NCBI GenBank assembly: GCA_933207985.1
Contig: OW240918.1
Coordinates: 23,410,538 to 23,474,537 of the forward strand
DNA from: Pelobates cultripes
Lineage: Eukaryota; Chordata; Amphibia; Anura; Pelobatidae
DNA length: 64,000 nt
Direction: 5' to 3'
Shown here: one piece after another, positions 11,880 to 24,229 of the stretch
Position numbering within the stretch: the first letter of the stretch is position 1
Layout of the letters: the number at the start of each line of letters is the position of its first letter
Made by a program: the position numbers and the translations under genes
Notes under the pieces: generated by a model
The model's input: the letters and a program-made list of their open reading frames with translations, nothing else
The model's database searches: none
What the model was told of the DNA's origin: nothing

Positions 11880-12510
11880 CTATAGAAAAAGTGGGACACC
11901 TAAAATGTTTTCATTCAATAAAAAGGCATTTCTGCCAAGTTAAAAAAAATAAAACTGAGGCCAAAACAACAGAGTTTGGAAAATGATTCCAGGTTTTATC
12001 AGTTAATGCTTTATATTTCTACAATATATACTTAAATCCAAGCACCATCACCATCAGTGATTTGAAGTGGCCATGGGGCCTGGAGTCTGTATGTATAGCA
12101 TTTGATACAAAATGCTATACATATGGAGTTAGACTTCTCTGCTAGAGCAGCATCATTGGGGCATCAGTGAACCTGGAGCAATAGTTTGGAGCTGGTTGTG
12201 TGAATTCTATGCACAGCATGCTGGCAACAGGCAGCCAATAAAGGCACGGCCATCCCTCCATGCCATCCATGTCCTACCTCAGCCCACCTACCTCCTGCTT
12301 TTCTCCCGGCAGCTGAAGGGAGTGACGTCAGCAGAGGAAGATCACTGAGGGGAAAACTTGGCCTTGCTGCTGGACCAGAGGTGAGGTTATGTTTTATTTT
12401 TGTTATTTTTTTTATTTGACTAGGGACCAGCACAGCAAGGATTAGTTTAACCAAAACCAGTGTTGTCTTAAAATGCTGTTTTTTGGATCTTGTAACCCTT
12501 TAAATACATA
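11880..12510. repeat. Probable dispersed repeat, T2-like right end
   Basis: The interval ends in 'gtaaccctttaaa', the reversed form of the TTAAAGGG terminus seen in the T2-like MITEs elsewhere in the window. It contains an inner inverted pair, 'tgtatagcatttgat' and 'acaaaatgctatacat' (12090-12122). The left boundary is not clear. Confidence 0.3.
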
Positions 12511-13313
12511 TTAATAAACATAATAAAGTTTAAACCCATCTTGGAGTGAATCTTTCATTCCTCTTTGTAACTAAAGACTATTACTAAAAATTAAGAGTAA
12601 ATTAAACCTTTTATACAGTGCAATAATTTGGGCATATTCATGGTTTGTGGTCTGTTTATTATGGGACAAAGGACACCATCATTTTTATTGATTATATTTA
12701 ATTAGTTTTTTTGATGTGAGTAACTTTAAACGGTGCATATACATTGGCCGATGATCAGAGATACATTTTATTTAAAATCAGGTTCTCACAAGTGTTAGGT
12801 TCGTTTCACTCTGTTTAATACGGTAACGGATACAGATGCATGCTTGTGATTCCTTGCTTGTCTTTTGTGTAGTGTCTAAGCAGTGTCTTGTCCTTCTCAA
12901 ATGGTTTTGTTCCTTTTCCAAGAGTCAGATCCTGCCTGTTTTCAGATCACATTTCACAGAGATGCTATATTTCTATATCTGGCATTTAGCTCACGCTGGT
13001 TCATCTATAAACCTCTCTTTCAACTGCTAAAGTGTGAGCTTTCTGAATGTGATTAAATGATTAAATTCTGTAGGGCAGCATATTTTTTTTAAGTAATCCC
13101 AGAAGTTATTAGACCTGAATAATATTGAACATCTTTCCAATACTAACCCTACATTATGTTTCCAATGCTAATCTACATTGTTTCCTAAATATTATTAAAT
13201 AGTTACGTCAGTAGTAGCATTAACCAATTCTCATACAAAATAAACAACAATTGGCATATATATTACTTATAAAATATATACGCATTAAAGAGTACACTTT
13301 ACTTCTGCACTGC
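12511..13313. other. Unique AT-rich sequence, no gene seen
   Basis: No recognisable gene or repeat. Confidence 0.35.
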
Positions 13314-16047
13314 TGTCAGGAATGGAGATACCTTAACACGCATACCTAAAGGAAACTGTAAAGGGACACGTACCAGTCTTTAAAGTTGCCGGACTAGCGC
13401 CTAAGACAGATAAATGAAATCTCTGCAAGCAGACAGAAAGTAAACAAGAGAGAGGCCGAGGTCTAGGTTTACAAATATACACAGAATCAATAGTCAAGTC
13501 CAGGTCAGGATAACGGAGAAAGAGAATGGTCAAACAAGCCGAGGTCTATATAACAGAGAGAGATAATGGTCAAACAAGTCAAGGTTGCAATAACGGACAG
13601 CATGAATGGTCAAAAAAGCTGAGGCCAGGATAACAGAGAGCGATAATGGTCAAACAAGATGAGGTCAGGATAAGGGAGAGCAAGAATGGTCAAACAAGTC
13701 GAGGTCAGGATAAAAGAGAGAGAGAATGGTAAAACCAGCCATGGGCAGAATAACGGAGAGCAAGAATGGTCAAACAAGCTGAGGTCAGGGTAACAAAGAG
13801 AGAGAACGGTCAAACAAGCCAAGGTCAAGGTAATGGAGAGCAAGAATGATCAAACAAACCAGGGTCGGGATAATAGAGAGAGAGAGAATGGTCACACAAG
13901 CCAAGGTCAGGATAACAGAGAGAGAGAATGTTCAGACAAGCCAAGGTCAGGATAACCGAGAGCAAGAATGGTCAAACAAGCCAAGGTCAGGATAACAGAA
14001 AGCGATAATGGTCAAACAAGCTGAGGTCAGGATAACAGAGAGAGAGAATGGTCAGACAAGCCAAGGTCAGGATAACCGGGAGCAAGAATGGTCAAACAAG
14101 CCAAGGTCAGGATAATGGAGAGCAAGAATGATCAAACAAACCAGGGTCGGGATAATAGAGAGAGAGAGAATGGTCAAACAAGCCAAGGTCAGGATAACTA
14201 AGAGCAAGAATGGTCACACAAGCCAAGGTCAGGATAACAAAGAAAGAAAATGGTCAAACAAGCTGAGGTCAGATAACAGGAAGAGAGAATGGTCAAACAA
14301 GCCAAGGTCAGGATAATGGAGAGCAAGAATGATCAAACAAACCAGGGTCGGGATAATAGAGAGAGAGAGAATGGTCAAACAAGCCAAGGTCAGGATAACT
14401 AAGAGCAAGAATGGTCACACAAGCCAAGGTCAGGATAACAAAGAAAGAAAATGGTCAAACAAGCTGAGGTCAGATAACAGGAAGAGAGAATGGTCAAACA
14501 AGCCAAGGTCAGGATAATGGAGAGCAAGAATGATCAAACAAACCAGGGTCGGCATAATAGAGAGAGAGAGAATGGTCAAACAAGCCAAGGTCAGGATAAC
14601 TAAGAGCAAGAATGGTCACACAAGCCAAGGTTAGGATAACCAAGAGCGAGAATGGTCAAACAAGCCAAGGTCAGGGTAACGGAGAGCAAGAATGGTCAAA
14701 CAAGCCGAGGTTAGGATAACAGAGAGAAAGAATGGTCAAACAAGCCAAGGTCAGGATAACGGAGAGCAAGAATGGTCAGACAAGCTGAGGTCAGGATAAT
14801 GGAGAGCAAGAATGATCAAACAAACCAGGGTCGGGATAATAGAGGGAGAGAGAATGGTCAAACAAGCCAAGGTCAGGATAACTAAGAGCAAGAATGGTCA
14901 CACAAGCCAAGGTCAGGATAACAAAGAGAGAGAATGGTCAAACAAGCTGAGGTCAGGATAACAGAAAGAGAGAATGGTCAGACAAGCCAAGGTTAGGATA
15001 ACTGAGAGCGAGAATGGTCAAACAAGCCAAGATCAGGATAACGTAGAGCAAGAATGGTCAAACAAGAAAAAGTCAGGAAAGAGAGAGAATGGTCAAACAA
15101 GCCAAGGTCAGGATAACTAAGAGCAAGAATGGTCACACAAGTCAAGGTCAGGATAACAAAGAGAGAGAATGGTCAAACAAGCTGAGGTCAGGATAACAGA
15201 AAGAGAGAATGGTCAAACAAGCCAAGGTCAGGATAACGGAGAGCAAGAAGGGTCAGACAAGCTGAGGTCAGGATAACTGAGAGCAAGAATGGTCAAACAA
15301 GTCAAAGTCAGGATAACAGAGAGCAAGAATGGTCAAACAAGAAAAAGTCAGGATAAGAGAGAGAATGGTCAAACAAGCCAAGGTCAGGATGGTCAACTAA
15401 GAGCAAGAATCAGGATCACACAAGTCAAGGTCAGGATAACAAAGAGAGAGAATGGTCAAACAAGCTGAGTCAGGATAACAGAAAGAGAGAATGGTCAAAC
15501 AAGCCAAGGTCAGGATAATGGAGAGCAAGAATGATCAAACAAACCAGGGTCGGGATAATAGAGAGAGAGAGAATGGTCAAACAAGCCAAGGTCAGGATAA
15601 CTAAGAGCAATAATGGTCACACAAGCCAAGGTTAGGATAACCAAGAGCGAGAATGGTCAAACAAGCCAAGGTCAGGATAACGTAGAGCAAGAATGGTCAA
15701 ACAAGAAAAAGTCAGGATAAGAGAGAGAGAGAATGGTCAAACAAGCCAAGGTCAGGATAACGGAGAGCAAGAAGGGTCAGACAAGCTGAGGTCAGGATAA
15801 CTGAGAGCAAGAATGGTCAAACAAGTCAAAGTCAGGATAACAGAGAGCAAGAATGGTCAAACAAGCCAAGGTCAGGATAACGGAGAGCAAGAATGGTCAA
15901 ACAAGCCGAGGTCAGGGAGTGCCAAGGTCAAGGACTGCGCATAAGAACGCAGAAGAGACATTTCTGTGATTGCACGGTACCATGAGGAATATGTATCATG
16001 ATAATTGTAAGTACAAGTACCATTTATCATATTCAGTAAGCGTGACA
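13314..16047. repeat. Dispersed repeat copy enlarged by a minisatellite
   Basis: The unique left shoulder (13314-13500) contains 'gccggactagcgcctaagac' and 'gaggccgaggtc'. These match the interspersed repeat nested in the hAT at 47406-47760 ('gccggactaatacgctagag' and 'agccgaggtcaagg'). The ends read TGTCAGG on the left and, reversed, TGTCACG on the right (16041-16047), so it may be a DNA element with short TGTC termini; no target duplication is evident. Most of its length is the minisatellite listed separately. Confidence 0.45.
13500..15915. repeat. Minisatellite, about 39-40-bp unit, roughly 60 copies
   Basis: Imperfect tandem copies carry the core 'gaatggtcaaacaagcc' followed by 'aaggtcaggataac' and a purine-rich 'agagcaag' linker. 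Unit length is about 39-40 bp by counting successive cores; the copy number is an estimate from total length. Variant units are shared in blocks, which shows higher-order copying: the segment starting at 14125 recurs essentially identically 201 bp later, and again partly from about 14530. Reading frames through it are by-products of the repeat. Confidence 0.9.
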
Positions 16048-16955
16048 ATATATTGAACTGAAAATGGTCAGATATTCTGTTTCTGGCACTTTGGAGAATG
16101 CAGATCTCCGAGATACCTGCTCAATGCTTTTTTTATGTGAGCTTTGCAATTTGGTACCTGACACACAGTAGTTTTTGAGGAGATTACACCCCACTAAGCC
16201 CCATAGAATTATCCCAACAAATAAAGGCTGACAGGTTTGGCACAGGAAGCAATTGTGCAAAGGGGTATTAAGTACTTTAGAGATCACATTTCTCATACAT
16301 GGACAATAAAATGCCAAATGCATTCACTGTGTATGTGCTCTAGATGCCTTCTGCCACCATCACTAGAAACCCAATAATACTTTGCCTTTACCATGTTTGC
16401 CATAATGCACCTTGTACATAAAATATCTAACTCTGTCTTCTGTTTATATATTCATTCATGGGTAGCGCCAATGCAATATAGAAATATTTTATCTTAGTGA
16501 AGGATTCAGAGGTGTCAGTGCTGCTTTAAAACTGCATTGCTAATGTATCTCACTAGAACTGAACCATCAGTAAACCACTAGCTCTTCAAGCAACAGCAGG
16601 ATAATTCATTCTTCTGTAACCTTTCAAAGTACTCAGAGATTATTTATTTTATGTGGCTCAGACATGATGAGCAAAGTGGACATGATTTCTCGTAATTACA
16701 CATAAATTTTTCAAAAAACTGAAATAAGAATAAAACCTCTCCCTGTCACTCGGTGAGAAGATTTCCCATGGAGAACATAATTGCCGATCCTACTGCACAT
16801 CATCATAAGATCTACCTCCCGGAGAGATAATTGTATTGATTTCGTAGAGTCTTCATGTTGCCACAGACAACCCTACTCAAATGTGGTCTACGTGACACCT
16901 ATTTTACCAACACCTAAAAGTAAACCGTAATTAAATTCAGTTCTTGTAAAAAATA

Positions 16956-16958
<3 letters not shown>
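16048..16958. other. Unique sequence, no supported gene
   Basis: A 96-codon minus-strand frame (16033-16323) shows no recognisable motif and no splice context. The part from 16610 to 16900 is compositionally balanced and could be constrained non-coding DNA. Confidence 0.3.
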
Positions 16959-16993
<35 letters not shown>

Positions 16994-17045
16994 ATATATA
17001 TATATATATATATTATTATTATTATTTTTATTATTATTATTATTT
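16959..17045. repeat. Compound microsatellite (TG)n-(TA)n-(TTA)n
   Basis: An uninterrupted TG run is followed by a TA run and then ATT/TTA triplets. Confidence 0.95.
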
Positions 17046-17444
17046 TATATTTTGCTTAATTTAGTCTCTGTGTAAAGCAAACACTTTTCTGCTTGTGTAA
17101 TTATCTTTCCTAGCTTCTTATGGCAGCTTTAAAAAGAGACACATATTGTACCTTTTTAATTTTTAATAGTTTTTATAGAGAATCAATAGTGCATCTTAGG
17201 ATATAAATGGTATTACTCCCCAATGCAATGGTAATTATATTATTTATCTCAGATAATAAAATAGTGAGTAGACTTTTGATTATATTAAAAATGCAACTCT
17301 GGAATGCTGTAGGTTCCCACACAATGGCCATAATAGAAAGATAATTGTAGACAGGTCCTTCTGAAACTGCAGAGTCCTCTACACAAATGCAGCCTGGTGT
17401 AATGAGACATTTCTATCTCCCCAACTAAATCACATAGCCTACCG

Positions 17445-17700
17445 TTTTTCCCCAAAAATAAGACATCTCCTGAAAATAAGCCCTAGCTTATTTTCGGGGG
17501 ATGCTCGTAATATAAGCCCTACCCAAAAAATAAGCTCCAGATCATAGACTCGCAGGATTCCATGCCCTAGTGAACTGGTCTATGATCGGGAGAATTCCCC
17601 TGAATGTAGACTTGTTTTCTTGGACATGCTTGCTACTGTTTTTATCCGAAAATTATGACATCCTCCGAAAATAAGCATTAAGGCATTTTTCAGGGCAAAA
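17445..17700. repeat. Small dispersed repeat with weak inverted ends
   Basis: The left end reads 'tttttccccaaaaataagac', and the reversed right end reads 'atttttgccctgaaaaatgc'. Internal 'aaaataagccctagct' and 'cgaaaataagcattaag' repeat the same theme. This matches a common vertebrate MITE-like repeat style. Class and exact ends are uncertain. Confidence 0.45.
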
Positions 17701-18155
17701 ATGAATGTCCAGAGCGGATCCCAGCTCTCAACCGAGCTGTAAAACAGAGCATAGTGTCTCTAACTGCAGAACTCAAAGTCAGCTGAGTGTCAGAGAGCAG
17801 AAATCTTTGGGAGAAGGTCCTTAGACAAGCTCAGTATTAGTACATTACTCATTGCACCCATCAGTAAAAGCATTTACCTGCTTGGAGCAATGTAAAAAGA
17901 AGGAAATGCTGAACTGATAGATATAGAAATGCAAAACTGATCATCTTGGCGAACTCTTGGACAAATCTGGACCAAATATAAAAATGCAGTTTAATAAAGT
18001 CATACTAAATAAAATGTAATAATCGATAACAGGAATAGAAGCCATTTTATTTATTAGTAAGAGGTCAAATTAAAATGACTTACCTCTTATAATTGTATAT
18101 ATTCATTAAGAAGCACCTGATGAATAAAACATTGCATAACGTTAAAATAATAGAC

Positions 18156-18159
<4 letters not shown>
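17701..18159. other. Unique sequence, no gene seen
   Basis: No recognisable gene or repeat. Confidence 0.35.

Positions 18160-18201
<42 letters not shown>
18160..18201. repeat. (TA)n microsatellite
   Basis: About 21 uninterrupted TA dinucleotides. Confidence 0.95.
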
Positions 18202-18204
<3 letters not shown>

Positions 18205-18959
18205 TATATATAACTCATGTGGTTGAAATACTGTTTCTTCTCATGATACATTTAGTTCTGACTTAGTACTGGTGTGAAAGTTTTTACTCGAAGGATTGAT
18301 ACATTCCCCAACTGCGTTTACTAACGTGTACCGGCAGGTAGGGTATTATAGCAGCATTTGGAATTCTGTCGTTTTCTAAATACTGTTAAAGTATAACTCT
18401 AGTGAGAGCTATTTCCATTAATTAATACCATCTGATATAATGGGATCTGTATTCATATAACACAAGGATAGAAACAGGTAACCCCACCCTTCTTTTGGTG
18501 ATCAGTGTTTTTGGACCTAAAAACAGCAAGTTTGCCAAAAATTGACTACTCCCCGGTGAATTACTGCATCTTAATTGCAGAATGGAACAATTAGCTAAAA
18601 ACATTTCACATTGAGAAAGCAGACACAGTTCATTACAGTGAGTCATAGCAATTATCAAAACTACACCCACTCAACACCTAATTTTATAAGGCATGTTTCA
18701 CTAATTGTTATGTTTCTGGGTTCAGAAACTGTCTTCAACATTTTGTTATAGATAGAAAATTAAATATTGGTTTCTTTAGACTCCTACACAAGATATCACA
18801 CTAGCAAAGCTTCAAAGAGATTAATGAAATCAATGATCAAACTGTGAAAATGGGCCAGTACATTTTATATACCGTATATACAAATATACTGTAACCTATT
18901 TTATAGAATTTGGAATTATGTAACCTTAATGCTCTATTATCTACTGAAACTCAACTTAA
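18202..18959. other. Unique sequence, no gene seen
   Basis: The 82-codon minus-strand frame at 18422-18670 has no recognisable motif. Confidence 0.35.
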
Positions 18960-19030
18960 TTGACTGCTAATGAGCGTAAAGCACTCTGAAAGAGGGCACT
19001 ATAAAAGAACTGTTAAATAAATAAATATTA
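18960..19030 (+). repeat. LINE/SINE-type 3' tail fragment
   Basis: The phrase 'gcgtaaagcactctg' followed by 'gcactataaaagaac' and 'aataaataaat' resembles the conserved 3' tails of L2/CR1-type LINEs and their SINEs ('gtaaagcgct...gcgctatataaa...'). Only the tail is present. Confidence 0.35.
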
Positions 19031-19283
19031 TGTAAATGTGATGGTGGTGCAGTTGGGTACATCAGCCCATGGAGAGATGGAACAATGTCTATGCAAGGAA
19101 TGAGTAATGTCTTATCGTGGTTATATTTGCCGAAGTTAATTTTATGTTGATTGAAAATACTTTGGAGTTCAAGAATCTTGTCATGGTACACAGTACTTAT
19201 ACTCATTTTGTAGAGCATACAATTTTATCTACATCATGCTAGCAGAATTCTTAGAAAATGTTTAGAGTAGAAAAGTATAAATA

Positions 19284-19590
19284 GTTATTTCCCCCGCTTG
19301 TCAATCAGCTCAGTTCCTCAGCATAGAGCATTATGCCAAATAATTGACTGACAGGTAAAGTAGGAGGGACCTCCTATAAGTGGTTCTCCTGTTCTCAAAG
19401 CGTAGCAACCTCAGGCATGTTCCGTGGTTGCCATGTTTTCTCCCTAGTTGATAATTACAACAGAGTGGCTAACATCACTCCATTCAGACCCAGGCATCCT
19501 TAGAGTGAAGACAGTATGTTGTTGTCATGGAGGATGTTTGCCCTACTTGGGCAAGTCTTCCAAGAAGGACAAATCAAAAGAGAGCATATG
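19284..19590. repeat. Diverged copy of the 425-903 repeat family
   Basis: The right part shares 'catcactccattcaga' with 'catcacaccattcaga' at about 717, and 'tgccctacttgggcaagt' with 'tgccctgcttgggtaagt' at about 782. The TTAA-flanked ends are not preserved. Confidence 0.5.
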
Positions 19591-20278
19591 ATTTATTATC
19601 TCCAAATATTTAAATGAATACATATTATTAAACACTACGATAAATCAGAATAAATTATATATGTTTTGGTTATGGGGAGATTTCTGTTAAAATGGATATG
19701 TCATTACATGTTGACTTTAATACAGATCTTTGTGGGCTGTGTTTCATTTTTCTATAGAAAAAAAAACTTTAAGGGAAAAAAAATAATGCATTCCAGAGAG
19801 ATTAACAACATTCAGAAATAGGAAATTATTTGTGTACATTTGCAGGTAGGAAAAATAAACCTTTCTTATTAAGGCTGTAGTCAAGGGTTGAAATAAACAT
19901 TTTATTAGCAACAGAGTCTATTTAAAATCCACATTGTGTTGCTCTGCTACCCTTTCTTCATAATGTTTTGAGTGCCACCCGCAGTGAAGTAAAACAGATC
20001 ATTAAAATAAAAAATGTGTTTGTTGTAAAGTGCATTCAATTATTTATCTACATTATGCATTCAATATTACTGGCAGATGTATTGCTGTTTTTAGCAATTC
20101 ACCTGGTATGAAAACATTGTACCATCGAAGAATGAAAATAAAAAATGTATCATTAAAAATGTCCACGTCTCCGATATCATTTTTTAGCTTTCTACACAAA
20201 AAACTGCTGAACTACAACTGCACTTGCCATTTGATCCTCCTCATTTGGAACCATTATAATATTTCTCTGCGGGGAGAC
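19591..20278. other. Unique AT-rich sequence, no gene seen
   Basis: No recognisable gene or repeat. Confidence 0.35.
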
Positions 20279-20792
20279 TTAAATTGACTCTGTCACCCCA
20301 AAAAACAATATTTGAGCATTGCATATCGAGTCTTGAAATGCTCATAAAGATTGTGTTGAAATTTCATTGAAATTCCAAAAAAAGTCAAAAGATATCAAAA
20401 GACAATACTAAGGGACTACTTTGCCTTAAGGTATATTGTTTTGTCCATTTTGTCACTTGCCCCTGTCATCACTAGTGATGACCATATGAATAATGCATCG
20501 TCTTACTCACTGAGAGATAATATCTATGGTGGCTCCAGCAGTCTTGCAGGATCCCCCATAGATATCATTGTACTCTCGCTCATGTGCAAAAGTACAGCAC
20601 TAATATGGGCTCCCGGGGGATGAAGCACCAGGAGCTGAAGAACGAAGATGGCGGTGCCAATTGGGATAGCATCAGATAAGTATAACTCACCTCCCCTGTA
20701 CCACCAGACCACAGCTCCCCAAGTGGAGATGCCACCATTCTGGGTCTTTGCAAAATATCCAAAGAGCCCAAAAAGTGACAGAACCGCTTTAA
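20279..20792. mobile_element. T2/Kolobok-like MITE with TTAA flanks
   Basis: TTAA at 20279-20282 and 20789-20792 bracket 506 bp. The left end reads ATTGACTCTGTCACCCC, and the reversed right end reads AGCGGTTCTGTCACTTT, giving an imperfect inverted repeat sharing TTCTGTCAC-type sequence. The short frames inside (for example 20524-20802 minus) are chance. Confidence 0.6.
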
Positions 20793-21513
20793 TTGTTTTC
20801 AACCAAATATGAAGACTGGATACATTTCACAGTTTTCACTAGCATTGTTTGATTGACAGCCACTAGAGACACACTGACTGACAAATGTAAACATTCCCTA
20901 GAACAGTCAAAAGAAAGCTTGGAGCGAGCGCATCATTGGACGCATTTATGCCAAGTTCAGGGTGCTGTCTTCATAGTATTCCCTTGGTTGGTCATCCTGC
21001 ATGATTGGCAGGCAGCCTGACAGGCATTCACGCCAGGCTGACCATCTAATTCCTCGGGCAGATATTTTTGGGGCGGGTTCTGGTTACGTGATTCGCGTCA
21101 GTGGCCCACCCTTTTACCCCGTCCACCGAAATCCTGCTTCACCAGACACTGCTTTTAGTGGGTATGAATTTACTTGAAAGATGAAAGTGAGACATTAGCA
21201 GAGGGTATGTCTTTTCTTAAAGCTATATTCTGTGCGTTTCCCTCCAGCACCACCAGATACATGACGATTGGGAGGTATGACTGTTTTAGTGTTTTCTGTC
21301 AATACGATTCTATAATTAGGCCCATCATAATTGTCAACACCAGGCCCAATGGGCTCTTAATATGGCCCTGCATATGAGGGGGTCTACTCCATAAACAGTA
21401 AATCATTCTTGGCCAAATATGCATATCTATATTGCCTAAAATTGACGCACTAATAATGGGATTACAGTGCAATTGTTGATATATTTCATTGTGAACCCAA
21501 AGGAAACAAAACT
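20793..21513. other. Unique sequence flanking the DIRS element
   Basis: No recognisable gene or repeat. The end of this interval is the pre-insertion flank of the DIRS1-like element. Confidence 0.35.
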
Positions 21514-21526
21514 AATTTTATTAAGA

Positions 21527-21713
21527 CACGGAGGCTCCTATTATGCTGCACTCTTTCTTTATTTACCTCAGCAGCAAAGAAAAATAACATTAAATCAGTA
21601 TAAAAGAAACTAGTAAATAACATGAGGTATATCTTCCTAGCAACAGCAACAGCCAATCAGCATCCTCTTTATAGCATAATAGGCAGTGTCCAGTATACTA
21701 CTTCCTCTTTCTT
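21527..21713. repeat. Left inverted terminal repeat of the DIRS element
   Basis: Its reverse complement is at about 27087-27274 with few differences. It includes 'cagcagcaaagaaaaataac' and 'gccaatcagcatcctc'. Confidence 0.9.
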
Positions 21714-22429
21714 TGCTGCTACCTCAGTTAAGTGACACTGGGTCCCACGGTTCTTAACTGTGGGATCTTTTACTTTACTTTATTCATATCATTACTGTGC
21801 TTAATATAGTTATTATAGTTATTACATTTTAATTATAATATTTTCATTTTTATAAATATATTTAGTTACTTCATTTTAACGTAATTTGATTTATTTACTT
21901 CATTTGCGTCTGTTATATGCTTTATTATATATCCTTTGATAATGTATTTCCCCTCTGACCTCCCTGGCCCCAAGATTACCATCAATTGGGGCTCAGGGGC
22001 GTCTTTGAGGATCTTTATATCCTGAATAGTGCCATTGTGCTATTTTTTCCCTTAATTTATCTGTCTGGCTGCTGCTCTGCCACCGACTTCCAGAAATCCA
22101 AGTTGGGGTTTAGTTGTAGTGGCAGCCGGGCAGCTCCTTTGTTTTTATATTACAATTGCTATTTCTTTTTTTTTCACTATTGTGAGTACTTTCATTTCTT
22201 TATCCTGTTTAGTTATTTATTTTTACTTGAGGGTTACTCAACCCTTTACTTTTGGTATTATTTTGCTTTATTCAGCCCCTTAGGTTTGTTTGTATATTTA
22301 TGATGCAGTCTGGCAGGATCTTTCTGTGCCTTCTGGGTCTACAGCAAACATGCAGATTAATGTAGAAGCCTCTCCAGGTATCTCTGGAGATGAGGCTGAA
22401 TTTCTGCTTTACTGATCCTGCTGACATGC

Positions 22430-24015
22430 AGGCTTTAATTGACACTTCCATGGCAAAAGCAATGACAAGGCCCTGGTGTCAGGCCGCAAGGCCTCATATA
22501 AGGCTAAACACTCCTCCAAAACAATAGAGATGGACAGTACCATACCTGTCATGGATGGCGCGATTAATTTACCACCGCGCAAAAGAGCTACTAGTCGGGC
22601 AAAATCGACTAGACTTTGGAAAAGGACAAAAGCCCAATTAAACTCTGAATCCAAGTTCAGTGATATTGAGGAGAAGTTCACCGAGTTCTATATGGAGGTG
22701 TACCTGTACTCACACCTGTGCTGATTCAGCCTGGCCGCAAGGCCTCATATAAGGCTAAACACTCCTCCAAAACAATAGAGATGGACAGTACCAAACCTGT
22801 CACGGATGGCGTGATTAATTTACCACCACGCAAAAGAGCTACTAGTCGGGCAAAATCGACTAGACTTTGAAAAAGGGCAAAAGCCCAATTGAACTCTAAA
22901 TCTGAGCTCAGGGATATTAAGGAGGAGTTCCCTGAGTACTATATGATATTGAGGAGGAGTTACCTGAGTACTATATGGAGGTGTATCTGTACTCACACCT
23001 GCTCTGCTTCAGCCTGGCCGCAAGGCCTCATATAAGGCTAAACACTCCTCCAAAACAATAGAGATGGACAGTTCCATACCTGTCACAGATGGCGCGATTA
23101 ATTTACCACCGCGCAAAAGAGCTACTAGTCAGGCAAAATCGACTAGACTGGAAAAGGGCAAAAGCCCAACTGAACTCTGAATCTGAGCTCAGTGATATTG
23201 AGGAGGAGTTCCCTGGGTCCTATATGAAGGATTCAGAGGATATTTCTGATCCTGATTATGAAATTACTGATGAAGAGGATGCTAATCCCGTTTGGGATAC
23301 ACGTCCTGTTAAACCTACCAAGATTTAGGTAGATTATGCAGACTCAGGGACACCGATAGGATCTTGGTCACTCAATGTGAACCCCTATTCGAACCTGACG
23401 ACCTATGTCATCCAGTGGTCTCCTCAGACCATGTAGCCAAGTATATTGGCATCCAGAGTACGCAAGCCTTTTGAGAAGGCAAAGTGAAATAAATTGCAGG
23501 CTGAATGGCCACGCCGAACAGTCCCTGATGACTCATGTTAAACGCTATCAGTCAATCCTAAAAGCATTCAATTCCTGAGTAAGACAGGATGGAAGCCATC
23601 TAAAGGCTTAGATTTTCATTGCAAAACTGTCAGGATAAAATCCTGGGCATCTTGGGCTCAGCAGCCAAGATCTTTGAAGCAGTGGAGGATGATCTAGAAT
23701 TAGATTGCACCATCTTAAGTGGTTAGATCCAGAGAGTAATTTAAGTTGGCAACGCCAACAATGCGGTTGTCACAGAAAGCCACAAATAGATCTTGCTCAA
23801 GATTGAGCCCAAACGAGCCAGATAACACAGGCAAAAGGTTTTCTCTTTGGGGACAACTTTGTAAAAGAATTGGGCTCCTTTGTCCTGCTAAACAAACAGA
23901 AGTTCTTTTAGACAGAACCAAGGCTCTTATACTTGCCGAGCCGATTTCTTTGAACAATGCACTATACCAACCTCCTTCTCACAAAGTGGCCGACCCTGGA
24001 TTGTTAGTGGCCTAA
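22430..24015 (+). pseudogene. Gag-like region of the DIRS element, with internal triplication
   Basis: The region between the left repeat and the RT contains broken frames, including 22476-22724 and 23089-23328. A segment of about 250-290 bp that starts at 'ggccgcaaggcctcatataa' occurs three times in tandem (from about 22483, 22733 and 23016). Each copy encodes a similar stretch including 'PPRKRATSRAKSTR' followed by an acidic 'SDIEE.F' tail. In the second copy a shorter stretch is duplicated again (about 22915-22980). Position and charge pattern fit the capsid-like first frame of DIRS elements, but the sequence itself is not diagnostic. Confidence 0.6.
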
Positions 24016-24229
24016 GAGGTGCTCCTAAGACGTCTTCACAATTTCCATTCTTTCTTACTGATAGTGGGGGCAGGCTCACACATTTTCCCATGTATGATCA
24101 CTCATTTCATCAGATGCTTAGGTTCTTCACACTGTGAAAGGGTATTGCATAGACTTCCTTTCTCTACTTGTTCAATGTTCCCCATCAAGGGAAATTGTTT
24201 TTTCCCAATGAGACACAGACCTTGTCTCT

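Noticed and set aside
14128..14517. Two identical 62-codon frames
   Set aside because: They are produced by the 201-bp higher-order repeat, whose length is a multiple of three.
13500..15915. CRISPR-like regular repeats
   Set aside because: Units are contiguous and degenerate with no unique spacers, and the genome is vertebrate; it is a minisatellite.
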